NCBI GenBank assembly: GCA_026261815.1
Contig: JAMPIT010000894.1
Span: 51,495,147 to 51,559,146, forward strand
DNA length: 64,000 nt
Source of the DNA: Monarcha castaneiventris obscurior
Taxonomy: Eukaryota; Chordata; Aves; Passeriformes; Monarchidae
Direction of reading: 5' to 3'
Shown here: one piece after another, positions 22,960 to 35,296 of the stretch
How positions within the stretch are numbered: position 1 is the first letter of the stretch
Layout of the letters: each line of letters starts with the position of its first letter
Position numbers and translations under genes: made by a program
Notes under the pieces: model-generated
Seen by the model: the letters and a program-made list of their open reading frames with translations, nothing else
What the model was told of the DNA's origin: nothing
Database searches by the model: none

Positions 22960-23650
22960 GAGTGCAAAGCGTTTTTTCGGCACTCTGCGTGCCCCCTGCC
23001 CGCCCAGCTGCCAGGGCTGCGGCAAGGCCGTGTCCCTGAGCGGGGATGATCCTGAGGCCGGCTCCCGGCCTGACCCCGCGGGCAGGGATGGGATCTGTGG
23101 GCGCCGAGAAGGTCCCGCCGGCCAGACCCGGGCACCGGCGGTGGGTGGGAGACGGCTGATGTCAGCGCAATGGCCCCGTATCTGTGGCAACCGGGATAAA
23201 TAAATAAATAAGGCGCGTGTGCCGGAGCGAGAGGCGCACAAGCCGCTGCGCTCCTCGGCACAGCCCCGCTGAATATCTCTTAAGCGGCTTAGCACCCGAG
23301 CTCCAGTTCATCACCTGCGCGTCTCCCTGTCTGCCGCCCGGCTGGGAGCATCCAGCCCCCTCGGCGGGGACCCGGGAGCCTCCCCCTCTCTTCATCCCTC
23401 CCTCCCTCCTCCTCCTCCTCCTCCTCCCTCCGCGGCGCTGGCAGTGGTTCGCTCCGAGCGCGCAGAGCTCGATGCGAAGCCGCTGCTGGGCGGTGAATTT
23501 CGGCGGTGCCGCCAAGGCCGGAGGCGGCTGCCCGGGTCCGCAGGCAGGTGTGTGACCGCCCAGCCCGGCGCCCTGCCCGCAGCAGCAGAGCCATGCTGGG
23601 AGCGCCCTAGCCGAGGCCGAGATGGATGGTGTCAGCAGCAACAGGAACAT
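22960..23650. promoter_or_regulatory. CpG island
   Basis: The strongest CpG-rich block of the window, with dense CG dinucleotides, GC-box-like GGTGGGTGGG, a pyrimidine (CTC)n run at 23391-23431 and CGCGGCGC motifs. Islands of this density nearly always mark vertebrate promoters. RRAS2 starts far upstream, so this island belongs to another transcription unit. Confidence 0.85.
23155..23240 (+). promoter_or_regulatory. Core promoter candidate: CRE/MARE-like palindrome plus TATA-like box
   Basis: GCTGATGTCAGC at 23155-23166 differs from a perfect palindrome by one central pair and resembles CRE-type Maf sites. Thirty bases downstream, ATAAATAAATAAATAA at 23196-23211 is the only AT-rich stretch in the island and would act as a TATA box for + strand initiation at about 23,225-23,240. 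The orientation agrees with the downstream ATG and splice donor. Confidence 0.5.
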
Positions 23651-23677
23651 GTCTTACAGTAGATGGAGTTACAACAG
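23622..23677 (+). CDS. Putative first coding exon of an unidentified gene
   Basis: The ATG at 23622 lies at the end of the CpG island in a strong Kozak context (GAGATGG, purine at -3 and G at +4). It opens a frame MDGVSSNRNMSYSRWSYN that runs into ACAACAG|GTATTG, a good splice donor, leaving two bases of a split codon. The exon would begin near 23,230 and carry short upstream ORFs, for example ATG at 23593 with five codons and ATG at 23472 with 27, so translation could be restrained or the transcript could be non-coding. I do not recognise the peptide. Candidate phase-matched next exons are at 24,804 and 34,928. A lncRNA first exon is the main alternative. Confidence 0.35.
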
Positions 23678-24146
23678 GTATTGTCCGTCTTGGGTTGTGT
23701 TGGTTGTTTTCTTTTTTTTTTTTTTCCCCTCCCTTTTTTCCCTTCCTGATATTGTAAAGCCATCGCGCTGTTTATATAAACCGAGATGGGGAGCCCTCTC
23801 CAGCGAAGCAAAACCCTTTCCTGATGCTGCTTTTCCAGTCTTGGGACACCCTGTGTTCCCAGTAACTCCAGCAGTGGCTTTTGCTGATGTTTAGCAGGTG
23901 TTTGTCTGGAAACCAGCGTGGGAGTTTCACCCTGGTGTGGCCAGACTGGGGGTGCTCCCAGCCCTGAATGCAAATGTTTCCCAGGCTCTCTGTTCTGAGC
24001 AGGGCTCTGAGATGCACTGATCACCTCAGCAGTCACCCAGACTTCCCAAAGGTGGTCTGTAGGAACTGCTGCTCGAAGCTTTCGACAAATCTAGACCAAA
24101 GCTTGGGAAATTAAGGTCACAGGGAGCCAGGATGTGGCTAAAGAGT

Positions 24147-24212
24147 GATGTTTTCAAGTAAACAGCAGCCCAGGTACCACATGATGTTTTCATGTGCAGC
24201 CCAGGTACCACA
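24147..24212. repeat. Imperfect tandem duplication, unit about 31-35 bases
   Basis: GCAGCCCAGGTACCACA occurs at 24165-24181 and again at 24196-24212. Each copy is preceded by a matching GATGTTTTCA block, so a whole unit is duplicated with a small indel. Confidence 0.85.
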
Positions 24213-24411
24213 GAGCCGAGAGGACTGAACTTGGTGTCTCATGGAGACAGTTGAAATATTCCCACTGTGTTTCATACCAGCATGTTTGCTTTTTGTCTTC
24301 TGGGAAACAGAAATTTATTGTAGCATTAGTTCTGTTTTAATGTGATTCGTGGCTGTGACTGACAGGTTCTTCAAGCCTGGATGAAAAAAAAAGGTACCAA
24401 CTTCATACTCT

Positions 24412-24449
24412 TTTTGTTTTCTTTTTTTTCCTTTTTTTTTTTTTTTTTT
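24412..24449. repeat. T-rich microsatellite
   Basis: A 38-base run of T interrupted by a few C and G bases. Confidence 0.85.
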
Positions 24450-25216
24450 GTCTGTGTAAATGTTACACCTGAAATGCTAAGCATAAGCAGTATAGCATCT
24501 CACTGAATCTCTACCACAAGCCACCATGATATTCTGAAGAAATAGACCTTGGAAGTGGTTTTTAGTGCTTAGCCAGGTATTCAGCGTTGCCCACGCTCCC
24601 TGGGTGCGTGGGTACATACGTTTCAGATGTGCATCTAGAGAGTTGCACTCATTTTTGGTGCATTCCCATTGCCTCAGCAGTAAAAATACAGATACAGTGG
24701 TGCCAATGGAACAATGTCTTCTTTAAAAAAAACTGTGTTTATGTGTATGTGAAACTGAGTTATACAACAAGCTGTGATTTTATGCATGTATTATCCCATA
24801 CAGAGGATCCTTTTCATCTGATGCCATGTCCTCGAAGAGCAGCAGTGAGACCCTGAAGTGTCAGTCTATCCCATGCAGCCCAAGTTTACAGCAGTTTCAA
24901 TATTCTAACCCTGCAGTAGACAGTCCAAACACTTCACACAAACTCCTCTTGGAGGTTTTCTCCCACTGCTAACCTTATATATTGCTTGCAATCTATTTCT
25001 CCAGTTCTCAGTCTTCCTGACCCTGACAGAGAAGTCACTGGTGAGTTTTCATTGACCTTCGCCTGGGAACATTCTGCACTTGTGTGTCTACCTTGCTTGG
25101 CTCTCTTACTTCATCTGGGGCAGAAATGCAACATTTCAGTGCCCAGGCTGATTTTTCGGTGACCAGTTTCCAGATTTGGGGATTTTTCCCTATAAATCCA
25201 ACTGATGCTTGTGTGC

Positions 25217-25235
25217 TATATATATATATATATAT
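25217..25235. repeat. (TA)n microsatellite
   Basis: Nineteen bases of uninterrupted TA dinucleotides. Confidence 0.9.
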
Positions 25236-28200
25236 TTTTCAGTGCTATGAGGATGAGGAGTGAATCACAGCTTTTACTCGCAGTCTTCTTCTGGAAACCA
25301 GTGCAGAGTTGTTCTCTCAGACTGAGCCTGTCCTTCCACACCCCTCTTGTGCCCAGGTACCTGGCAGGAGAAGGAGCTAACTCCCTTGTATCTCAAATCC
25401 TGGTGGCTGATGTTTGCATTTGGAGTGTGTCCCAGCTTTGGTCTCGCTCACCAGTGGCCACAGAAGTCCCAGGTGCTCTCAGGGTGGCAGCTCTGTGGCA
25501 GAGTGTTTCAGGCAGAGACATGTGGACAGCCCTGAGAGCAGCCAAGCACTGCATGAAGGCCAACAACCTTTTCTTGGGATGCACACCCCAGTAATCCTCT
25601 TGTGTTGGCATCCATGAATCAGCAGGAATAGAAGGACAGGGCCGATGGAGCAGGTGCTGCCTCCCATAAACGCAATTGCATCCATAATTAAAAAGAAACC
25701 ACACATCATCTATGAAATTAAACTAATTAAACTAAAGTTTTGGCCTTTGGACTCTGTAAGACGCATGCATGGATTTTTCCCATGGAAATGAGGGGAGTTG
25801 CCGTGTCCCCTCCAAATGGCCATGCATTTGTGTGCAGCATGCAGAAGTTTTTCTAGTGGGGTTTATCTGACATTTGTTGTGTATCTCAGCATTTGGCCCT
25901 GTGATTGTGGTCTTCCCTTAGGCTTGCTGCCCAGGATATGCACGGGTTGTCCCTGCAGCTAATCTGTGCAACAAAGAGTGAGTCCAATCCCTTGACTGCA
26001 AAACTCGAGGTGAGGGAGCCCCGTTCAGCAGAGCTCCCCTCAGCTGCTCTCCTAAGCAAAGGGAAGCTTCCCCCCGCTCCCTCCCCCAGCCTAGACCAGT
26101 GTGTATGTGAAAAAGAAACAGCTACAACTGGAAAAGTCTCTTAATGATCACATGTGGCATTTCCACACGTGGCTTGTTGGCTTTCCTAAAAGGCCAGCCT
26201 TATCTTGTGCACATCTTTGCCTTCCTCCCATTTCAGTGCTGTCTAATTTCCTGGTCACTCTGAACGTTGCCAGCTGAAAGCAGAGAACAGGCAGCAATTT
26301 CAGCAAAAACTAGGGGTATTTTGATGATCCTAGAAACACTCAGAACTCTGGGTTCAGATAGCTAACTTCTAGAGTAAAATAATGCTTCTCCTTCACCTTC
26401 TGCCGTTGGTGATAAGCTGTTTTCTGGACAGTTTATATTCAGTTTCTCTTTGGTTTCTTTTCCTCTTGAGCATCATGCTACCTGCTCACCTTGCCTGTGG
26501 TCCCTGGGTGTGCAGAAGTGTTCATCTTCCAGGGCAGAGTCAAACTTGTTCTCTTCCAAGCTTTCTGTGTTCAGTGCTGGTGCAGGTTTTGGCAGCTGGG
26601 CTGGTGCCCATCAGTGCTCTTGCTGCCTCCTCCCAGGTTTCTTTGGGAACCATGCAGGCCCTTGCTCTTGGAGGTGCTTGAAACCTCTTTGTGCTGGTGC
26701 TGTCTGAAAATAGAGGTGGCAAGTGGAGGTTTTACCCAGCACTTCCCATCATTCCCAGCTGGAAATGAAAGCTCAGAGTCATTAATATGATAGGAAGGTG
26801 AAAACGGGGAATAGTTTTTGGCCGCTATGAGACTGAAGAGCCCTTTCCATGAGCTGGAACACCTGAGTCCTTTCTAGCACTCACAGCAGCTGGTGACCAG
26901 ATTGTCAAATGCTTAAACCTCAACACCACCACCCAAATTTGACCCCTGAAGGTCAAAATGGTGCTCATGAAGGCTTGAGGGAGCTCTGATACCATGGATG
27001 TAGTTGAATTCAGTTGAAGGCACGATTTAGGAAAGTGTGCAGAATTCAGTTAATCCATGGGCACGGAAAACCAGCTTGAAATCAAATATATGAGCCAGTA
27101 CTGCAGAATTGCAATCTGCAGTCCACATTTGGAAAAACTGCAAGGAAGCAGTGGTTCTCCATGATTTTGCAAGGTTTTTTCATGAAGCAGTGGACTGTGC
27201 TTAGCTCTTATGACTAGTCCAGAAGGATTTCTTCAGGAGCAGCAGGAAGTTTTGCAGAAGGGACGGGTAACCTTCACATTACACGTATACATGAACAAAG
27301 ATATATTTAAAAAAAAACCCAACAAACCAAAACAAAACACCAGATGTGAAGTCACCCCTTCTTTCTCACGTTTCTTCCTGAGACCAATACATCCATAATT
27401 TTTCTCCCCTTTTCCCTCTTCATTTTGTCACCAGACTTTCTTTTTCATTCCTGGAGGGCTTCAATGCAGCCATCCCGGCCTCACTAATTACCACACTATG
27501 AATGATAGAGGTTTTATTCACCAGCATTTAGAAGCATATTTTGGGAAACCTACTCTCAGGATGTTTCAACTGTTGGTGACAGCTTGAAACTTTTTTCTAT
27601 TCATCTGGATCTTTGGTCTATTCTGGATATCAGTGTTGTTTTTTACTTCCTTTTGAAGCTGCTATTTCTGGTTTTGTCTTTTTTTAGCCTGTGTTGAAAA
27701 GCTGTGACAGAGTATTTGGGTCATGGTGTTGGACGGTTTCGATCTTAGATCTTTGTTTTTGAAGGTTTTTAGACTCCTCTGCCTTGATTTTTCTGGGACA
27801 TACTTTCATCAGTGAGTAAATAGGAGCTGTCCTCCAAACTTTATCCAAAAATGTTGTCTTAGGGAAACTTAACTTTCTTTTTCCTCCTCTTCCTTGAAGT
27901 AGCATCTATGAAATCCTGAAGCATGTACAGGTTTGCTGCAGCGAGTGCACTTTGACTGCACCAAAGAGCAGCTCCTCTCTAATTGCAGCCAGCCTTCTTT
28001 CCTCTGCCTTCTTGTGTCTTCAGGTGTTTCCTCCTGGGTGAGGTACCTTTAAAGCTGTAGTCATCGGACAAAGCATCTGAGGGGGACAAAAAGTGGAAGA
28101 TGTTCTATGGGACAAAAGGAGAGGGAGACTCAGCCAACCCTCAAGTGAAGCCAGAATAAAACATTCATGTAACAGATATGAAAATCCTTGTACGTTTATC

Positions 28201-28579
28201 AGTGTTGTGCATTTAGTTTGCTGGAATTAGGTTCTTTGTTTTTCTTTCGTAGTAAAGCATCTTAATTTCAATGACATAGGAGAACCTAGAGTTTGGGAGT
28301 GATGTTTCTTTCCTTAAGTCAAGGCACTAGGAATGACCTGAGGTGTGTTCATGTGCATCCTCCCATGCTCAGGATGAATGTTTTGCGTTGGTTGGCAGCA
28401 CATCCTTTGAGTGTGTGAATTCTCCAGAGACTTGTGACAGCCTTGCAGAGAGGTGTGGGAGAGGAAACTTCAGCTCCTGCTTCCCTGAAGAAGAAATTTT
28501 AAAGCTTCTTAAACAAAAGTAGCCTGAGAATATAATTCAAACCTACTTGGCTTATGTACAGCATGACAATCCTAACAAA

Positions 28580-28782
28580 TGTAAGAATTCCTTCACTGAA
28601 AGAGTTGCAAGCACTGGAACAGGCTGCCCAGGGAACTGGCTGAGTCTCCATCGCTGGAGGTATTTAAAAGCCATGTTGATGTGACACTTGGGGACATGGT
28701 TTAGTAGTGGACTTGGCAGTGCTGGTTTAATAGTTGGATTTGATCTTCAAGGTCATTTCCAACATAAATGATTCTGTGGTTG
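28580..28782 (+). mobile_element. CR1 LINE 3' end
   Basis: Matches the other main CR1 3' type: TTGCAAGCACTGGAACAGGC, GAGTCTCCATCGCTGGAGGT, CTTGGGGACATGGTTTAGTA, GTTGGATTTGATCTTCAAGG, and the tail ATGATTCTGTGG. About 200 bases, + strand, 5'-truncated. Confidence 0.9.
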
Positions 28783-31700
28783 ATGTTTGGAGCAGTAAAA
28801 ATCACAGCCAGAAGCTCAGTAGTGAGAGTGAAGGGTAAGTTTTTAAAGGAAAGTCGGTATTACAGCTGGTCTTTGGTTTATCCATAGTAACATTGTATAT
28901 GCAGGTAACATTAGTTAGGAATTTTCAGCAAGAAGGAGAGACTCACTTGAGTCTTAGCTTCCAATAAAAATTGACACAAAATATACACATCTTTTGTCAG
29001 TACAATTATAGGCCTCTGTAAAAGTTCCAAGGTCTCTGTAAAGCTTTGTGCTTAAATCCTGCCTTCAGGTTGTCTCTTGAACCATAAAGACAACTCGAGC
29101 TTTCTTCAGGGTGGAAGGAGGAATAGGAAATCAATTAAACTGGCCATGAAGAGTGATGTACCACAAGAAATACTGCTCTGAGTCTCTTATTAGCACTTTT
29201 CTCTTTCCTTGCTCTGTGGTCTTATGGCACGCTCCATGTGAATGCCTTTTGTTACCATGTCTAAAAGACACTTTAAGTGCCTCAGCTCTGGTGCTGAAGC
29301 ACAGAATTGTCAGTCTCTGCTGTGCCTGAATCCATGCACAATGCAGGGAAGATCAAACTCTGCAGCTCTGAGCTATCAGATACTCTTTGTGCTCCTGCTG
29401 CAGCTCTCAGCATTAGATTATACCTTAAAGAAAAATCAACTACGTCACTCATGATCTGCATTATCACAAAAAGAAAACCTTTTCTCTCTCCAATACATGA
29501 TTTGTGTAAATGCCACTACTAAAGGAAGTCTGAGGCATAACTTTCATGGCTGAACACCAACAGAGATGGTTTGCCCCCTCAGAAATGAATCAGGACAGAA
29601 GAGCCATCCCAGCTGTGGACACAGGGGGATGTCCAGTTGAGATGACCAGGCTGAGTTCAGCCAGCAGCCACCTGTACTTGTAGAAGAGAGGGATGTTAGC
29701 CAGTGCTTGGATAGATCTGAAATGCTTGAATGCTGAGGTCAAGAACAGGGGAAGATTCCAAGAGCTTGTATGAAAACAAATATGGTCCCAGAGGAATACA
29801 GGTCTTTGCAGTGCAAATTGTCAACAAATCAGCTCAAAATCAGTTTCAAAAGTATTTCTTAAGTTGTAATTTGTCTCTAGAAGTCTACTACATAGATGAT
29901 CAGACAGCTAAGTCACCTTGCTTGAAAAAATAATATTATTTCATTATTTTTATGAGCTTGCTGTGTTGTGTGTTTGATTCCTTTTATCCTCCTCGTGCTG
30001 TGGTGTGCTGTGGTTGTGTTACTGTGACAAACTGACACACTGTCAGACATCCAATTACCTACTTACCTGTCAGGTAAGTGTGCCAGTTCAAATTCCTCCA
30101 CCAATTTGTGGGTCCTTAGGGAGACAAGATCATGCCTAGATGCTGTAATTCCAGAGGCAGTGCTCTTCTGGATCGGAAATAATCCAGTTTGTTTTGGGGT
30201 TTCATTGTTTCATGCACCACCAGCGCCCTCATCCTCCATGCCATGCATTTCTGCTGCCTGTGAGCATGAAGGGGGTGCAGAAGGGTGGAACAGTTCCTCA
30301 TAGCCCCCTCCAGGCACTGATGTCATTAATACTAATGTTAAACTATTGATTTGTTCCTGAGGAATTCTGTGCAAGCTCACCTAGGTTCACTCTTGTCTTC
30401 GCAGAGTTTGCTGGCAACCCTTTAAAACATACTTCTTGAAGTGAAACTTTTCCAACCTGAAAATCCTGCTCAAACATCTTCTGCTGGGACCCCTGGAGTA
30501 TTAAAGCCAATTCCTTAATGTGCCTCTTCTATGTATGCTCTCACAAGTTGCTTTGCAGAGCTGTAACCTAAGACCCTACCAAAAGCCAGGGAATTTGCCT
30601 GGTTGGTAAAAGATGCTCCCTGAGAGCCTTCTGAGGAAGGCTGCATAAGGCAGAGGTCTGGAGGCACTTGACAGGGGCTATCAATCAGAGAGTCATTCCA
30701 GGAGAAGCTGGCTCCACACAGATTGTTTTGCCTGTCTGCAGGATGCTCTGGTTTCTAATAACATAACTACATTTTTGCTTCTTTCTTCGCTTGAATTTTG
30801 TTCCTTTTTAACGCAGTACTATTGAAGAACAGCTGCACGGGCTTTCCCAAACTTAGTTAGTTATCCCTCCATCATATTTCTTCACATCTTAAGTGGAACA
30901 AATAGAGTGCTCTGCTTTTTAGCATAATTTGTCTAGTTTTAGGAAGAATAGTGAAACTTGGGCTTCGTAAGAGGGTCTAGTAGATTTGAAGCAGTTTTCA
31001 GAATGGAGTTATCATCTGGATTGTGAAACAGTTCCCTTAGACTAGAAAAGACTTTTTGGTAGGAAGGTGCAGATGAATCAGAAGGAGGTAGTAAAGAGAG
31101 GGGCCAGTAGGCAAACTGGGAGCTGTTCATTATTAAACACTGTAGAGCAGGTGAGCTGATTTTTATGTACCTGTGAGGCAGTGTTGTGACCAAGAATGAC
31201 ATATGTGGTCAGTGGATTTAGTTGGGTTTAGTTAGGAGGGCCTAAGGAAATCTCACAGGAGCTAACTTGCACAGGGCCGATTTCTGGAGGGGAAAAAAAG
31301 CAACCTTCTAAATAATGAAGAGTTTATAGCCTTGTCTTATTAGCAACAAGTGAGTAATAGGTAAATGCTGAGAGGGAGCTGGGAATCAGCGGGATTGGAG
31401 CACACTGTGTGAACAGAAGACTTGAAGGTTTTGGCAGTAGCTTTCCTTCCATGGAAACCTGTGCTTCAGCAGGCCTAAAACCCAGACACTGATAGATAAG
31501 TGTCTCCTTCTCTTGGAAGCTGTGGTTTTGCCTGCTGTGGTTTCCTCCCCACCTGTGTTCTTCGGTGTGCACAGACACCCTGCCACATTTTCCCAGGAAC
31601 TGTGTCACCCACATCACCACCACCTCAGATTTCACTCCTCCTTCCACCTTCAGCGTGCACCATATACACTCCTTTTTGTCTCTGGCACGCTTCATTTTTC

Positions 31701-34700
31701 TTCTTGCCTTCCTAGAAATCCCTTGAATGTATTTAATTAGTGAGGATTTTGAAATTCAGTGTGGGTCACTCACGCAAGAAGCAGAGGAGCCAGCCTGGGC
31801 TATGAACCCAGCTGAGGCCAAAGCCCACTTAAGTCCCTCCTTACAACCCTTCTGTTCTTCTGCTAATCACAGTAAGAGGATTAACTCCAGGAGTATGGGA
31901 TGTTGGATACTACAGCCAAAGATGTTCATATCAGACTCTGGGCTATTTTCATTCAACCTTTTGCAAATGTAAAATGATTCCTGAAGCAATGGGTGTACTG
32001 AGATCCAAGGCAATTTACTTGGAATTGCTTGGAATGCAGGTCTATGGATAGCAAGGAAAGGAGCTTTGAACTAAAAGATAAGAACTAGCCTTAAATCAGA
32101 ACTGAGAATTAATATTCCAGACTTGTTGAAAATCAGAGATTTTGTTCCCACCGTCCACTTGTATTTGGTAGTTGTATTACACAGATGTTGTTTGCTCTCT
32201 CTTATGAAAAATAATGAGCAACCACACAGTATTATACTGCCTTTGTTGATGCTTGAATTATACCTGAGGTGAGGATGCACTCCTCCCATCAGCTCTGGAT
32301 GCAGGTGGGCTGCTCTTTGGAAGAGGCCTGAGGCTAAGCCACAGCTTCTTATATTCATAATTTTTGGAGCTCCTAGAGTTGATCTTCAGTCTGACTGCAG
32401 GGATTATTAAATATATCATCTCAAATATGGAACCATTAAGTGCAAATACGCTGCTTTTTGCCTCTGAGGCTGGGAAGGAAGGTGGTGATATTTTCCTGAT
32501 CTTTACTGTCTCCCCTGGGCATCAGGTCTTGGCTGCCAATAAGGCAAAAGGCCTTGCTGTCTGCAGCCCCACTCTTGTGCTCCTGGGGGAGCAAAGCCAG
32601 GATTTGTCCACCAGGCATCCTCCCAGACAGGCTGGGACTGCAGGCATCTCAATTGTGCCTGGGAGAGCAATTGAAGCTCAAATGTGGTGACCAAACTCTG
32701 TTTTGTTCACTGTAATACCTTTATGATAAGTTGTATACGTTTGATTGATTCACTGGGAAAGCTGCACAGACTAATAGGTTTTCTAAAATGTGATTCAACT
32801 GAAATATCTGCAAAAGCAGAAGCATTTGTTTTGCTTATCCGTAGCAGTGAGGTTTTCCTGTTGTCTTGGCTGTGCTGTAGATTTGTTAATGTAAACCAAT
32901 GAGATGCTGAGTTAAGAGTCAAAAGAAACCTTGCTCTGAGGGTGGGAGACAAGGATCTGTTCCCATCTTGGTACCCGAAAATGCCCTTGTTTATGTGCAA
33001 GCTTTCACTGTTAATTAACGAGTGTGAGTGTTCTGCAGGGCTTCTGTGGCCATCCCAGGGGGAGCATTCCCACCCAGCCTGGGGAAGCTGTGCTGTGGGA
33101 ATAGCCCTGGATTATGGGTGCAGGGTGAGGCTGAGTGCAGTTCCTGCTATGCTAAACTCCCTTGATAGAGGAAGCTATGCATTTATCTTTGGCTCAGCTT
33201 GACTTCTTTTGGCATTGATGGTTATCTTTCTGCTAAAAATCTCTCTTTGCTTTCACCTTGCCCCTATTGAACTGTGGGATGGTCTCCATGCTATGAAACA
33301 TGTGCCTAAATCCCTTTCCTGTGGTTCTTATGAATCATGCCAAGAAAAACATTGCAAAGATTGATTTACATCTTATCATTTACCTTCCTGGCTCATCTTT
33401 TTGGTCCAGAATTGGTCACAAAGAGAAGCTGCTGGTATTTTTATGGATTTATTCTTCCAATGTACTGAGCAGCACAAAAGTGCTTGTGCCTCCAGTAGCA
33501 GTGTGATGTTCCAGCAGTGGTGTGAGGCTCTGAGTGTATTTGAAAGTCTGGCTTCTCTACCAACAACTGCTTTTTTTTCTACAGTTGTTATGTCCAAGTT
33601 TACCTTTTTGATGTCATCTCAGTCTCAGTGCAGCTGTACAAAAATTCTGAATTCTGTGTCCAGTAAATGAAATATTGTTTCAACATCAATGCTGGAAATA
33701 AAGAGAATCCTTTTTTTTTTTTTTTAATTAAGTTTCTCTTCATCACTCTTGTGTAGGTAGTTGGCAAGTCAGGGTAGATGACTTGGATAAGAATAGGTAC
33801 GGAGAGAGGGAGTAATAAAACAGATTATTTAGCAGAGAACAATACTAGAGCCCCTTAACGAGCCTCTTCTGAAATATCTCAGATTGAGTTGTTTAATATG
33901 GAGCAGAAATTATGCAAGAAGGTTTTCTAATGTTACTTGGATTCTGTCCACAAGTACTGTCAACTTTTTCCATGCATAAGTTACTGGAGGTCTATAACTT
34001 ATGCACCATAATAACTTAGGCACTGCCAAGTTTTTCTGTGCATAAATTACAGGAAGTTTATAAGTTATAACTATTTTTTGAGAGGGGACAACTGAAAACC
34101 CCATCCCTGTGCAACGAACTATTCAAATACATGCTCAGATCCCGCTGTCTGTGATATGGGGACACTTGTTAAATGCTTGTTAGTCTGACTTAAAATTCAC
34201 CTTTTCCTGGATGCTGTGCACAAGGCTTTGCTAAATGAAAGAAAAAGAGCACAGGTACCAGGGGAAGGTCTCACTGTAGAGATCCTGATTGTTTAAATTT
34301 GAGTTCAGCTTTGTTTTGGTTACTGACTTGTGGGCTGACATTTACCTACAGCCTCGTGCTCTCTGCCCTGGCCCCAGATAGGCTTATGAATATTGTGGTC
34401 TATGGATGTAAAAAAAAAAAATCTATAATAGAAGACACAGAACATGGTTGAAGAAACAAGAAGTGTTATCCAGCATGTCTCAGGGAATTGGATTGCTGAC
34501 ATCAACCAGCCACTCTCCATCTTTTGCTCACCCATGTGTAGGAGGGATGTTCCTTGTTGGATGTTGGAAGACGTAAAGTCTCTAGAATTAGATGTTCACA
34601 GTGAAGTTCACTCCATGATGCTCCCTGAGAGCTGCCAGCCTGCTCCTTGCATCTTGTTTCTCCTGTGACTGGGAACTTCACCTTTTCTTTGATGCTTTTC

Positions 34701-35290
34701 AGACACCCTCTGGATATTCTAGGAGACTTCTAGGGCCAGTAGATGAGCTTTTTTTTTCAACCAAGTCCATATTTCATCCCTCAGTCTTGAAAGGTGTTGG
34801 TGCAGGAAATGCTCCATTAACAATACAGGAAGTTTAGAAAGACAGTTTGTTTACTTCCATCTCTTTCAAGTCCTCTCCTTTGCATTCTTTTTTTCTGCTA
34901 CTTTACTGTCTTGTCTTTTCTTCGCAGTTTTAAGGAAGTTACATCCCTGGTGATGGACCGTAATAAAAAAAAAACCCAAACAGGTATTATTTTTGATGCA
35001 CCTTAGCAGTGGACAAGGCTAGAGAAAATGAGGGAGGATCTTCACTGGTGTTCACTTCCCTGAGCTGTTGCATGAAGGATTCAATTGCCTCCTGTATTAA
35101 ATCTGTGCTGTCTTGATAGTGCATTATCTTCCAGTTGGCCAGAGAAACACGAGCCGTTATTTTGAGGTCTATAATCACATTCTGAAATGGTATTACAGTG
35201 CACTGGTGGTGCAGCCAGAGCACAGCTTTGCAGAGCTGGAAGCCTTGTGTGTGCAGTGGGAGGTGTGCAGCAGGCACCTCTGCAGTACAG
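28783..35290. other. Intergenic or intronic sequence
   Basis: No known gene or interspersed repeat is recognised. It holds a palindromic pair of consensus splice donors (30061-30079), a diverged 66-base tandem repeat (33956-34072), a T run (33711-33725) and an exon candidate at 34928-34983. Confidence 0.5.
33956..34072. repeat. Two-copy diverged tandem repeat, period 66
   Basis: ACTGTCAACTTTTTCCATGC at 33956 and ACTGCCAAGTTTTTCTGTGC at 34022 start two aligned blocks. Both continue with GCATAA(G/A)TTAC, GGA(G/A)G and TATAA(C/G)TTAT. The copies are clearly related but diverged, so the duplication is old. Confidence 0.8.
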
Positions 35291-35296
35291 GAAAGC

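Larger units (their letters stand above)
23678..28575. other. Intron or intergenic sequence after the CpG-island exon
   Basis: Contains T-rich runs (23712-23725, 24412-24449), a (TA)n run at 25217-25235, a short tandem duplication at 24147-24212 and one weak exon candidate at 24804. No known protein-coding exon is recognised. Confidence 0.5.

Noticed and set aside
22825..23650. Several 100-160 codon frames on both strands across the CpG island
   Set aside because: GC-rich DNA has few stop codons. The frames overlap each other on both strands and show no family signature.
30403..30440. Strong acceptor CTCTTGTCTTCGCAG at 30,402
   Set aside because: No acceptable donor follows before stops in all three frames.
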